The translations under genes were made by a program, and so were the position numbers. Below are positions 46,321-56,700 of a stretch of 64,000 nucleotides of DNA, piece by piece (within the stretch, counting starts at the first letter, position 1; the number at the start of each line of letters is the position of its first letter). The stretch is from Stentor roeselii (lineage: Eukaryota; Ciliophora; Heterotrichea; Heterotrichida; Stentoridae): assembly GCA_006503475.1 (NCBI GenBank), contig RSEH01000193.1, positions 27,792 to 91,791 of the forward strand. The letters are read 5' to 3'. The notes under the pieces are model-generated. The model worked only from the letters and a program-made list of their open reading frames with translations, had not been told where the DNA came from and did no database searches.

Positions 46321-49300
46321 CTACTCTAAAATATCTAGTCTTCTTCCAATTCTCTGAATCATATTCTTGCCATCCGCAAAGCGATTTTTCATTTCTTCCT
46401 TCATCTCTTCCTGCGCCTGTAAAAGTTCATGAATAGTGTTTTCCACATTAACAGCACAAATTTTTTCAGCATTCCTTTGAATCCCCTTGACTAAACCCTT
46501 CATCCCAACGACTTGTTTTTTAATAAACTTGATTTTTTCCATAGTTTTATCAACTTCTTCATCTTCAACATTAACAAAATCGCATTTTTGCAGGTAATGT
46601 TTATGACAGATGCCTTTTTTCCAAAACATGATTTTTTCCACATCTAAAATCATTTCAGTGAGTTCTCTTCTTCCACAGATATCATCCACTTCAGCACCAG
46701 CAGCAGCAGTGTCAGACATAATCGCGATTAAAAGGTTAAGCATGATAAGTGGGTTAATCATTGTAGAAACAAAAAATATTCCCCAGTCAAAATACTCAGT
46801 CAAGTCAGTCTCGAAGTCTCCCAAGTCCAATCGATAAGCTCTTGTCAAGTACATCGCAAAGGGCTGGGCCTCAGGGTCACGCATGTAAAAAACAAAGGCA
46901 AAAGCGAGTGTCGAATAAAAAAGAATCAAGAAGAAAGTCCTGATATCCAAGATCACCTGGATAACAAGTCGAACCATTGACCGAGAAGGTTCGAACATGC
47001 GGAAACAAGCGATTCCTCGCGCCCAGGAAAAGATCAGAACTGCGAGAAGGATGTCGTAGTTGTAAGTGCCTTTCATTGCGATTAACGCGTAGTAGTTAAA
47101 GCTTAGACCACGCAGCTGGTCTAAGACATTCCAGATGCTGTTCCAGTATTCGCTGAAGTCTGTTGAAATCTGCCAGACCTCGAAGAGCCAGAGGGCTGCG
47201 TGGACTGAGAAAAGGATTGTTAAGAAGTTTTTATCTTCTAGGAATAGGACGATGTGAAAACCGAGAAGAATCAGGTAAAAGACGTATGTGAAACCTTGAA
47301 CGTATATCACTTTCTTTACGCGCTCCCATTTGTATTGTAAGTACTCGATTACTAGAGCACTTCTGAAGATCTCTTGATGGGAACATTCGAGAAGACTTTT
47401 CATGAAGTCTATGCTGTTATCCGTGCCGATGTCTAGGTCTAAAGGGAAGGTTGAGTATCTGAATACGATTGGTCGCCCGGTGCTTGAGTATTTATCTTCT
47501 GGAACGATTTCAGTTGGAATTAAGGTTAAATGCTCGGAGAAATAAAGAATTGGAAGTTCAGTTTCATGCAAACAAAACCTGGGCAAATAACTAGCATTTG
47601 ACTCAACAAACAACGAGTCATACAACTTAACAATATACGGATATTCAATCCTATTCAACTGTGTCAAGCAGTTCTCCAAAGGATAATAAGCTCTAAGATT
47701 TTCCGGTCGAGTTTCACTTCCCTGCATCTGACTTTTCATATACCTAAGACAAACATCAATACAATTTTTATACTCTTTATCAATACAGATAGACAAAGGG
47801 TTCTCACCATTGACAGTCGAAAAGAACCCGCATTTATTCTCAGCTCCAAACAAAGCCCTGGACAAGTCATCAAACCTATTAGTATACGACAAGATATGCG
47901 CAGGTCCAATCAAATAAGGACTGACCATCCAATGATTATGGCTCTGGTCATAAGCGACTTTCGACTGTTCCATCTGACAGTCAATCACGAATTTCATGAA
48001 CCGATGAGGCGATCCAATATTTCTTCCAATGATTCTCAAGTTATTCGAAGCTAAAACATTTTCCTCAATGCAAGTAGTCATTTCTTCTCCAACCGCGATG
48101 AACTTCTCATCACTTGAAAAAGCGAGACTGGTGGCAGGGAAAGTCGTGTCAGTCTGGAAAAGAATTGACAAGTTCATCATCTGCCAATAAGTCACTCGGC
48201 CTGCTTGAAGAGTGACAAGGTAAGAATGGTCTGAGGACAGGTAAAGGTCTAAAGTTGGACTGTCCTCTGGAGGCTTCATCGTGTATAAAGAAATACCGTT
48301 CAATGACCAGACTATCACGAAACCGTCTTCGGAACCTGAGATCAGGAAACCGTCTGGACTTATTATGAAGGTTAAAACTCCGGAGTTGTGACCAATGAAC
48401 TCGCATTCTTTACGACCGTCGATTGAGTTCCATTTTGATAGGGTTGAGTCGAAGGAGGCAGTTATTAGTGAACGGTTACCCTGGATGAAACGACATTGGG
48501 ATACTGGAGAGGTGTGACCACGGATTTGGTTGTTCATGTACATCTCGCTTAGTTGGTACTTTGATGGCTGTCGCAATGATGACCTACTCATCTGCAATTC
48601 ATGTATTTTAACCGAGTTCTGCGAGTAGCTCGTAGCGATTTTACTCTCATCAGAAGACACATCAAAATTAACGATACTACTCTGCAGTTCTAAAATATCA
48701 TAATGAAAATTGCTAGTATTAACAACATATATGCAAGGCCTAGACGACTGAACATAAGCATTTTCTCCAACAATAATTCCATTAGTCAAAGCGCCTTCAA
48801 GCACCAAACATTCAACAATTTTATCTTGTCGATAATCCCAAACAGTGAGTTTTCCATCTTCAGACAGTGTAAGCAACGAAAAACTCTCAGGAATAAAAAT
48901 CACTTTTGTTATCTTAAGAGTATCATTGCTATACCGAGCATTGCGAGGCAGTTGAGGAACACACCAAACAAACAAATTTTCACTTTCTTGAGTATAAATA
49001 ACACTTTTATGGTCATCAAATACCCGAAGTCCCGTTATTTTCAAGTCATTCAAACTCATAGCGTAAGGCATGCTGTCGACTTTCAAGTCCCAAACATTGA
49101 TAAAAGAGTCAAAACTGGAAGAAACTAAATATTTATTGTCTCTTACAAAAGCCAAACCTGATATCTGGTCAGAGTGTCTTGAAAGGACTCGAAGTAATGT
49201 AAGGGAATTGTCCAAAAGCCATAGTTTTATTGAGTAGTCTTCGAAACTCGCTGCCAGATGTGAGTTGTTTTCGCTGAAGACTATTAAAGATGAACTTGAT

Positions 49301-49968
49301 GAGTGACTTTCTGTTGATTTTAAATATTTTTCTTGAGTTGAGTGAAAAAGGGAAATTATTCCTGAGTCGTGGGATACTGCGAACATTGAACCGTCTTGGG
49401 CTATTGAGATTGCTCTACCGTTTGATGGAAGGGAGGCTTGACGTCTTCGGAATTTTTTAGTGTAAAAGTCGTCTTCGTCACTTAGAGATATGCAGGTTAG
49501 TTCTGAGGTGTTGTCGACTAGGTAGAGGAGATTTAGTTTTGAGTTGCTTTTTAGAGAGACTGGAGGAATCTTCAGCGGGGCTCTGTAGAGAACTTCGAAA
49601 CTGGGGTACTCCATGAAAAACAGTTCAGAGTTGGAAGTCAGAGCAACGACTTGTTTATCATTAAGAACGACCTCTAAAGCAACAATAGAATGAGAATGAG
49701 AAATCTCCTCATCTCTTAATACCTGCCCTTTTTGAAGGCTAAAGTTTGCAACATTTCCAATACTTCCTCCTAGTACAACAGAATCTTCATCTTTGGCTAA
49801 TGCAAAACAAGTTGGAGTGAAAGGAAGAAAATATTTCTTAGGCAGCTGCCTTTCACAGTATTTGTTGAACTCTTCCAGAGCCTGTACGAAGTCTTCAGGG
49901 TCGTGTGAACTGTAAACGTCGAGATTTGACTGGTGAGATTTTAATCCTGACATCTCTACACCACTCAT
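46321..49968 (-). CDS. WD40 beta-propeller fused to a TRP-like cation channel
   Basis: 1215 residues. Residues about 35-640 contain many WD40 units (for example GLAFVRDNKYLVSSSFDSFI with NVWDL; SQCRFIQGNRSLITASFDS with KWNSIDG; EFIGHNSGVLTFIISPDGFL with ISGSEDG). A linker with an ankyrin-like NPLSICIDKEYKNCIDVCL leads to a six-span channel domain (about 890-1085): S1 at 895, S4/S5 with RMFEPSRSMVRLVIQVILDI, a pore region RLDLGDFETDLTEYFDW, and S6 MINPLIMLNLLIAIMSDT, as in TRP/polycystin channels. The tail ends in a coiled coil (HELLQAQEEMKEEMKNRF). Inference: a membrane Ca2+/cation channel whose propeller docks partners; such fusions are known to me from ciliates. Confidence 0.9.
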   Translation of the reverse strand: MSGVEMSGLKSHQSNLDVYSSHDPEDFVQALEEFNKYCERQLPKKYFLPFTPTCFALAKDEDSVVLGGSIGNVANFSLQKGQVLRDEEISHSHSIVALEVVLNDKQVVALTSNSELFFMEYPSFEVLYRAPLKIPPVSLKSNSKLNLLYLVDNTSELTCISLSDEDDFYTKKFRRRQASLPSNGRAISIAQDGSMFAVSHDSGIISLFHSTQEKYLKSTESHSSSSSLIVFSENNSHLAASFEDYSIKLWLLDNSLTLLRVLSRHSDQISGLAFVRDNKYLVSSSFDSFINVWDLKVDSMPYAMSLNDLKITGLRVFDDHKSVIYTQESENLFVWCVPQLPRNARYSNDTLKITKVIFIPESFSLLTLSEDGKLTVWDYRQDKIVECLVLEGALTNGIIVGENAYVQSSRPCIYVVNTSNFHYDILELQSSIVNFDVSSDESKIATSYSQNSVKIHELQMSRSSLRQPSKYQLSEMYMNNQIRGHTSPVSQCRFIQGNRSLITASFDSTLSKWNSIDGRKECEFIGHNSGVLTFIISPDGFLISGSEDGFVIVWSLNGISLYTMKPPEDSPTLDLYLSSDHSYLVTLQAGRVTYWQMMNLSILFQTDTTFPATSLAFSSDEKFIAVGEEMTTCIEENVLASNNLRIIGRNIGSPHRFMKFVIDCQMEQSKVAYDQSHNHWMVSPYLIGPAHILSYTNRFDDLSRALFGAENKCGFFSTVNGENPLSICIDKEYKNCIDVCLRYMKSQMQGSETRPENLRAYYPLENCLTQLNRIEYPYIVKLYDSLFVESNASYLPRFCLHETELPILYFSEHLTLIPTEIVPEDKYSSTGRPIVFRYSTFPLDLDIGTDNSIDFMKSLLECSHQEIFRSALVIEYLQYKWERVKKVIYVQGFTYVFYLILLGFHIVLFLEDKNFLTILFSVHAALWLFEVWQISTDFSEYWNSIWNVLDQLRGLSFNYYALIAMKGTYNYDILLAVLIFSWARGIACFRMFEPSRSMVRLVIQVILDIRTFFLILFYSTLAFAFVFYMRDPEAQPFAMYLTRAYRLDLGDFETDLTEYFDWGIFFVSTMINPLIMLNLLIAIMSDTAAAGAEVDDICGRRELTEMILDVEKIMFWKKGICHKHYLQKCDFVNVEDEEVDKTMEKIKFIKKQVVGMKGLVKGIQRNAEKICAVNVENTIHELLQAQEEMKEEMKNRFADGKNMIQRIGRRLDILE

Positions 49969-50167
49969 TAGAAATTTTAAATTAATGGAAAGACAGGACT
50001 TGGAATATGCTTGAATTTACTTCTAGATGTGAGTGGTTGTGTTTTAGTCATAGAAGATTTTATTGGATTGATAGTTTGTTGGAATTTGGCACTATTCTTA
50101 TACTTATAAGAGAAAAATGAATTAAATATCAGGAAGAGATACTAAATATTAGGATGAAATACTAAAT

Positions 50168-53100
50168 ATGAGCAAAGAATACTTATTCGGTGCAGCTCCA
50201 GTTAATGCGCCTCCTGTTTCAGGTGAAAGTGAACGTGACAGAAGACTTCGACTAAGAGCCGAGGAAAGATCTAGAAGATTAGCAGGTGGGGAAGTGAGTG
50301 CATATGAATCATCAGAAGCATCAAAACGTGACCATATCTGGGAAATGAAAAAGCAGCAAAGATTAGGAGGTTCTTCACCAAACCAAATAAAAGAATCCAT
50401 TCCACCGGGATATAACCCTGGAGGATTCAACCCATCACAATTTGAAGGAAACTTCAAAGACGCGGGGAAGTTCGAGATGCCCTTATCAAAGCAGTCTTCA
50501 TTGCCTCAGCCACCTTCAAAGGCATCACCAATCGTAGTGCCTGTAGTTCCAAGCCAAGGTTACCAAAACTACCCGTCAAGCCAAGGGTATCAAGGGCCTC
50601 AAGGGTATCAAGGGCCTCAAGGGTACCAAGGGCCTCAAGGGTACCAAGGGCCTCAAGGGTATCAAGGACTTCAAGGTTATCAAGGCCATCAAGGCCATCA
50701 AGGGCACCCCGGATACCCTGGCAATCCTGCCCTTGGGCAACTCTCAAACCCTGACCTTCTAGATCAAGTTTTCCCTTCAAACCCTTCAATTCCTTCAAAC
50801 CCTTCATATCAAATCGACAACCCTTCCCGAGAAAACTTCCCAGAAGGTCTTTCAAAAGACCAGCAAGACTACGCCGACCAACTTTTCACAGACCTTCTAA
50901 AACCAAAAGACCATGACAAAAAAAAACTTTACGCAGAAGAGCTGAGAAAGCAAATCGATTCAAAAAACATAAAAAAATCTCCAGAATCCGGAGAAGTTTA
51001 CTTTGAAATCGGAGGTCGTCAACGAGTAATAGACAAAAAAGCTTACGCAGCTGAACTAGACGCTCAATTAAACGCGAAAAGAACTGGAACAGCTGATCAA
51101 AGTGAAAGCCCTTCATTGCCCGGGTACTTCAGAGGAGCACCTTCAGCTCTTTCCGAAAGAGAAAAAAAGCAAAGATACGCAAGAGAACTCGAAGCACAGA
51201 TAAAGCAAAAAAAACAGGAAAACTTTTCAGGTCGTTCAGGAAATGAAGACTTTTTCGCTTTTCCCAGTTCACAAGACTCCGCCAGGGACAAGAAGCGTCT
51301 TTACGCTCAAGAACTCGAAGCACAAATCAAAGGAAAAGCTTTGAAACCTGACCTTCCAAGATATCCTTATCAAGAAACAGAAGTCCTGGGAAAACCTGAG
51401 TTTTTCAATGATTTTTCTGGAAAGAATGTAGAAGAAGCGCCTTTGTTGCCTTCAGGAGTCCCTGCTGCGACGGTTGAGAAGAAAAATCAGTATCGACTGG
51501 AACTGGAAAGACAAATGGAAGATCAGAAGAGAAGAAAAGAAGAAGAAAAAAAGAAAAGAAGAATGGAAGATGAAATGCATGAAAAAAGATTCGCTGGTGG
51601 AAACGACTTGAATAAACCCATCAGTCGACATAAAACTGTTGATCCTAACCGCCCAAGTGAAGAAAACCCTTCAGCTGATCGATACAAGCATCACCTGCAA
51701 AGAGCAAAAAAACCTGAAAGCTTAAAACAAGAAGAAATCATTAAACCTCCTTCAAACCCTTCATCGGTAAGAAATGACGCAAGGCAAGGATTTGATTATC
51801 AGGAAAATGACGGCTTTAGGCAAGGATTTAAAAATAATCACTCCATGCCTCCTGTGGAAAACTTTAATGAACAACCTTGGCCTGAACCTTCAAAACCTTT
51901 TAATGAAAACCCTGCAGCTTTTGTCCCAAGACAGGAATTTCCTGCATTCCAACCTCAAAACTTCCATGAAGGAGAAAAACCTTTCAAGGGTATCGGAAAT
52001 TCAATATTAGAACAAAAGAAAAGTGAAATGATTCCTAGTCATCTCATTGAAACTTACATGAGAGAAATCCAAGAAACCCGAATCGAGCGCGACCGCGCTC
52101 GAGAGCAAGCCCTTGAAATGAGAGAAATGATGCTTCGTGAAAAGGAGAGAAATTTAGAGCAACTTATTTATTTGGTGAAAGGACAGAGTGCAGAATCCAG
52201 GCCTGTGACTTTTCAAGAGCCTCGGGGAATCAGCCAGATGCCTTTGAACTCGCCGGGGGCTTTGAGTAGGAATCAAGGAAATTTAGGGAATTTGGGAAAT
52301 TTGGGGAATTTGGGGAATTTGGGGAATTTAGGGAATTTAGGGAATCAAGGGTACCCAGGGTACCCAATCAACCCGACATACCAACCTTACTCAGCCTATG
52401 AACCACGTGGAATCCTTCCTGAATACAACAACGTGAACCCTCAGAGTAAGCCGGCTTTTTCCAATCCTTACAACGACCCTTGTAGAGACTTCAGACCTGA
52501 GCCCTTCCGGGCTCAGAACGAAAACCCACCTTTTCCAAGGGTGCCTCAAGAGCCAGACCCTTTCGAGCAGTCACTCGCTGGTGTCAGCAAATGGGTCGAC
52601 CCGGACAATGCCAGGTGGGGCAACGTTAGTCTTATCGAGTCAATCGCCTTGCCAGGGACCCACTTCTCACCCCCTTCGCCCCCTTCACCCCCTTCACCCC
52701 CGTCACCCCCTATAGTCCCTAAAAGCCCTTCTAATGAGTTGCTTCTTTCAGACCTTAACGCGAAAAGAGCCAGTCTAGAGCCTTCTGCAAATCCGAAAAT
52801 TTCATTACCTGGAAACACTTCTGCATTAAATGATCAGCGGAAAAAATGGGAAGGAAAAGAATTTCTTGATTCGAAACCTTCGGACCAGACACCTCGTTTT
52901 TTGCTTTCTCAAAATCAAGGATCAATGGCACGCATCATGGTTGATGATGAGTCATTGCCGAGTAAAGTGGAGCAAGTTAATTTTTTTGAAAGCAGGGCGG
53001 AATTTGTGGAGGCTCTCGCTGAAAAAAACTCGGATGAAAGTATTGAGGAGGATTTTGAAGAACACTCAAAAGATTATTCAGATGATCAGGATGAATCAGT

Positions 53101-53701
53101 GGAGCAGACTAGAGAGATTCCAATGCCTGAACCGAAATATGAAGAAACTGATCAATATATGGTTGAATGTGATGAATGGTCCGAATCACAAGAAGAAGTC
53201 GAAGCCGAGGTCAAGCGACAGGTAAAAAACTCATACGAAAAGCCTAAAACCTTCGACGTTTTCAAAGCCAAAGCCTTAAAACCTGAAAAAAACGACTCAT
53301 CCAAGGCCTCACCAATAAAATCCCCCAAAAAAGAACTCCCTCCTAACCCATCTCTCGGAAAAGTTGCCTTTAGTCGATTAGAACAAGCAAGAAAACATGC
53401 AAAAGAACTCAAAGCACGAGACGTCGTAGACGATATAGAATCAAGTCAAGCAAAATTTTTAGACCTTCCTGATTTTTGCAGAGAATCCGTGAGTCAAAGC
53501 AGCATGGAAGGCAAATTCACTCAACTTGCACTAATCGAGTTAAGAAACCAGAAAAAGAGAAACAATGAGTTAAATTCTTCTAAAAGTTCTTTACCGAGAG
53601 ACTCGAAAGACTTGCATGACAAGTTCTTTGCAGCTGCTTTTGACAAGGAAAAAGGAGAAGAAAAGATGCCTCGGGTTCAGTCAAGAAGATATATTGATTA
53701 G
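50168..53701 (+). CDS. CSPP1-like low-complexity protein with K-x2-Y-x3-L repeats
   Basis: 1177 residues. Five spaced motifs resemble CSPP1-type microtubule/ciliary-tip proteins: DKKKLYAEELRKQID, DKKAYAAELDAQLN, EKKQRYARELEAQIK, DKKRLYAQELEAQIK and EKKNQYRLELERQME, the last running into a basic RRKEEEKKKRR helix. Another helix has ETYMREIQETRIERDRAREQ. Between them lie three low-complexity blocks: GYQGPQ hexapeptides (about 139-182), GNL tripeptides (about 702-728) and PPS repeats (about 835-848). The C-terminal third is acidic then basic. Assignment to CSPP1 is by motif style only. Start ATG 50168; the next gene follows 22 bp after the TAG. Confidence 0.75.
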   Translation: MSKEYLFGAAPVNAPPVSGESERDRRLRLRAEERSRRLAGGEVSAYESSEASKRDHIWEMKKQQRLGGSSPNQIKESIPPGYNPGGFNPSQFEGNFKDAGKFEMPLSKQSSLPQPPSKASPIVVPVVPSQGYQNYPSSQGYQGPQGYQGPQGYQGPQGYQGPQGYQGLQGYQGHQGHQGHPGYPGNPALGQLSNPDLLDQVFPSNPSIPSNPSYQIDNPSRENFPEGLSKDQQDYADQLFTDLLKPKDHDKKKLYAEELRKQIDSKNIKKSPESGEVYFEIGGRQRVIDKKAYAAELDAQLNAKRTGTADQSESPSLPGYFRGAPSALSEREKKQRYARELEAQIKQKKQENFSGRSGNEDFFAFPSSQDSARDKKRLYAQELEAQIKGKALKPDLPRYPYQETEVLGKPEFFNDFSGKNVEEAPLLPSGVPAATVEKKNQYRLELERQMEDQKRRKEEEKKKRRMEDEMHEKRFAGGNDLNKPISRHKTVDPNRPSEENPSADRYKHHLQRAKKPESLKQEEIIKPPSNPSSVRNDARQGFDYQENDGFRQGFKNNHSMPPVENFNEQPWPEPSKPFNENPAAFVPRQEFPAFQPQNFHEGEKPFKGIGNSILEQKKSEMIPSHLIETYMREIQETRIERDRAREQALEMREMMLREKERNLEQLIYLVKGQSAESRPVTFQEPRGISQMPLNSPGALSRNQGNLGNLGNLGNLGNLGNLGNLGNQGYPGYPINPTYQPYSAYEPRGILPEYNNVNPQSKPAFSNPYNDPCRDFRPEPFRAQNENPPFPRVPQEPDPFEQSLAGVSKWVDPDNARWGNVSLIESIALPGTHFSPPSPPSPPSPPSPPIVPKSPSNELLLSDLNAKRASLEPSANPKISLPGNTSALNDQRKKWEGKEFLDSKPSDQTPRFLLSQNQGSMARIMVDDESLPSKVEQVNFFESRAEFVEALAEKNSDESIEEDFEEHSKDYSDDQDESVEQTREIPMPEPKYEETDQYMVECDEWSESQEEVEAEVKRQVKNSYEKPKTFDVFKAKALKPEKNDSSKASPIKSPKKELPPNPSLGKVAFSRLEQARKHAKELKARDVVDDIESSQAKFLDLPDFCRESVSQSSMEGKFTQLALIELRNQKKRNNELNSSKSSLPRDSKDLHDKFFAAAFDKEKGEEKMPRVQSRRYID
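50582..50707 (+). repeat. 18-bp coding tandem repeat, seven copies
   Basis: Units of caagggtatcaagggcct from 50582 with period 18; the first four copies are nearly identical, the last three degenerate. They encode QGYQGP, a collagen-like periodicity of Gly every third residue. Confidence 0.88.
52271..52351 (+). repeat. 9-bp coding tandem repeat with G-quadruplex potential
   Basis: Nine 9-nt units (aatttgggg, aatttaggg, ends aatcaaggg) encoding Gly-Asn-Leu repeats. The plus (mRNA-sense) strand has at least four runs of three or four G separated by 5-6 nt (52303-52342), which fits an intramolecular quadruplex. Confidence 0.82.
52670..52711 (+). repeat. 9-bp coding repeat, Pro-Pro-Ser
   Basis: About four to five copies of cacccccttc-type 9-nt units encoding PPS. 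C-rich on the coding strand, in contrast to the AT-rich surroundings. Confidence 0.75.
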
Positions 53702-53723
53702 GTTGTTTTGTTATTGCTTATAA

Positions 53724-56700
53724 ATGAAAGGAATCGCCTTGGTTTTCTGGGTTTCAGTCGTCGCTCAGACGGCGCAGTTGTTCTATGATGAGCCGGTTAT
53801 CGCTGATAGTGACTCGGTTTTTGAGTTCTTTCCGAAAGGGACTGTGAGTACTGTCACTGTTTCAAGTGATCAGCCTGTTCTGATCTTGCTTCGCAAGGAT
53901 AAAATTCCCTCGTCTAATGAATTTGATCAGAAATCGTTTGATTATTTAGTGCTTAGTGATTTGGATTTGCAGGGAAAGTATTTTTTAAGTTTGCACCCGA
54001 AAACTTCTTTCACTTTACTGCTTGAAAGTCCTTACATCAGTAATTTGAATGATAGTCTTCCTGTCACTGGATATGCTGAAGAAGCTTCTCATCATTTGTT
54101 TTATTTTCAAACTATTAACTCTAAGGATGTTAGGGTCAGTCTTGTTTATTTCGCTGGAAAAGCTGAACTTGTTGTCATGGACTTGGGATTTAATAAAAGT
54201 TTTCATGTTGAAAACTGGGAATTCGGAAAAGTTGCTAAGGTTGGGGCTGGTAGTTACTCGAAGTTGAGGGTCTCGGTTATTGGACTTATGAACACTGATT
54301 ATACATTGACTGTTGACTCTGGAAATGAAATTTGGATAAAAAATGGAGAAATCTCTGGACTTGTTGAAGAACATGATTTGGAGTATTTTACTTTTACTGT
54401 TGATCAGAGCTTGGCTTTAAGAATTAAACTATCTGTGTTTTCTGGTGAATGTGATATGTATCTTAGTGTCGGAAATCGACCTAGCATTCAGCAGCATCAC
54501 TGGGCTTTTGATGAGCATGGGTCAAAAATTGTTGAACTCTCACCGATCGAACAGTCAGTTCACCCAGGGTCTCAATACATTCTAGCCATTCACGGAATAA
54601 CATCATCGGCTTTCGTGCTAAGCATCCAAAATTCCAAAACTCCAATCCACCGTCTATCAAGCGGTTTTCCCAGTATCGGTTCAGTACCATCAAACACCTT
54701 CGAGTATTTTTCAATCCTTCTTAAAGAAGACCAGGAAGTATCGGTGTTACTTTCAGCCGGTTCAGGTAACCCAGACCTATACGGAAAATTCTGCAACTCT
54801 TCATCAAGCCCATGCGAATTTTCCTTATCAGACGTGAAAACCCCGACTTCCTCAATCTTTTACTCAAACAACACCTTTGGCCTTGAAGAAATTCATTCAA
54901 AAGGCAAAGGCGAGTTGATAATTGGAGTATTCGGAGCAAGTGATTTACTCAGTGACTTCACAATAGTCGCAGTTCTCGACGACAGCGAGATTTTACTCAG
55001 GTCTGGAACACCCCAATCATCGACGATGACAGAGAAAGGTTACAGGTATTACAAGTACAAACTAGCCAAGTGGTCTGCAAGTTCAGTTCAGTTCTTATTG
55101 ACCCCGATTTCAGGAAACCCTGATCTTTACCTTTCAAGAAGTGCGAAGCCGAGTATTGAGGAATACGACGCTTCTTCTGTGAACAGTGGACTAGAAGTTG
55201 ACTCTATCACGTTTACTAAAGGAAAAGATTATGAAAGTTTGAATGGAACTTATTTTATTTCGGTTTACTCTGATGGACCTAGTCAGTTTTCCATTGTCGC
55301 GAAAGAAAACCACCCTGGAGGGAACACAACGGTTCAACTCTACCCGGGACTACCTCAGAAGGACACTTTTTACTCGCATTGCATGAAACATCGACTTTAC
55401 TTCTTCCCGATCAAGTTCACAGAAGAGACGAAAAAACCGATAAGGGTGAGTTTGACTGCAATCACTGGGAAGTTCTTGTTGGCAGTCACGAACAGTATCA
55501 GCCACATCGACCATGAAAGAAGGATTTTTTATTATCACTGGTCGAGTGACTTAGGAAACAATCAGACTGCGAATACTATAAAAATTCAAACAACTGATAA
55601 ATTTTATCTGGTGAAAAGCACTTATGCCATTCTTGTCAATACTTTGGAGTTCGGGTCAGATAATACCGCGACTTACTCAATCGTTCTGAGAATAGGAGAT
55701 GATCTTGTGTTGCTTACTGATAATAGTCCTATTGTTGATTTGGTTGAAGCAGAAAAGTATAACTTTTACACTTTTCCTATCACGCTGAGTAGAGAAGATG
55801 TGCATGTAAAAATGACTGCGTTTTCAGGAAATCCTGAAATTTACGTCGCTTTGAACCACACAAGTCCGAATAACTCGAACTACCAGTTCATGGCGAAAGG
55901 ACAGAATAACTACAAAATCAAGTTGGAATGGCTTAGTTTAAAGGAAAAATGTCCGAAGTTACCTGATAGCTACCATCATGGGAACTCAACATACTGCAGC
56001 CTTTACATCGGAGTGACATCTAAATCAGAAAGCAGTTATTCCATTTCAGTCCATGCAAACCAGCTGAACTACCAGTTATTATTAATCCCTTCAACAACTC
56101 TTTCAGTTCTCAGCAGCGAGAATCGTTTTTACTACAGCTTTCCAAACATCACCTCTGATATCTTAATCGACTGCCAGCTTAGTATCGGCGAGGCAAGTCT
56201 TTATGTGAAGCTTATGTCAAGTGTCTTTCAAGATATCTCTGATGTGAAGTTCCCTACAAGTGAAGATAATCATTTTACTTCACAGGTTTACTTTATTCAT
56301 TCGAGAAGAGTAAAAATCACTCATTCTGAATTTTCAAGACTTTGTGGACCTAAGTGTCTTTTAGCTCTTACTGTTACTTGTGGACTGGAACCTTGCGAGT
56401 TCTCTTTGAGTCTTACTCAGGATAATGTGGTTGCCTTGATTGAAGGGGAGAATTTCTTGGGAAGTGTTTCGAAGGACTCTTATGTTTACTTTTCTTACTT
56501 TTGTGGAAGGGAAGACCAGGATTTTATTATTTCGGTCACTGCTTTGGACTCGGGAAATCCTGATATTTATGTCAAAAAAACTAATAATGAAATGCCGAGT
56601 AAAACTGATTGGCACTGGAAAGCACAGACTTGGGAGGGAGAAGCTTTGGTTGTATCGAGAAATGATTTGTACTTCAATGAAACTAATACTATTAAAGGGA

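Noticed and set aside
50582-50707. True collagen domain
   Set aside because: Gly every third residue extends only about 40 residues, arises from an 18-bp DNA repeat and lies in a cytosolic protein without signal peptide.
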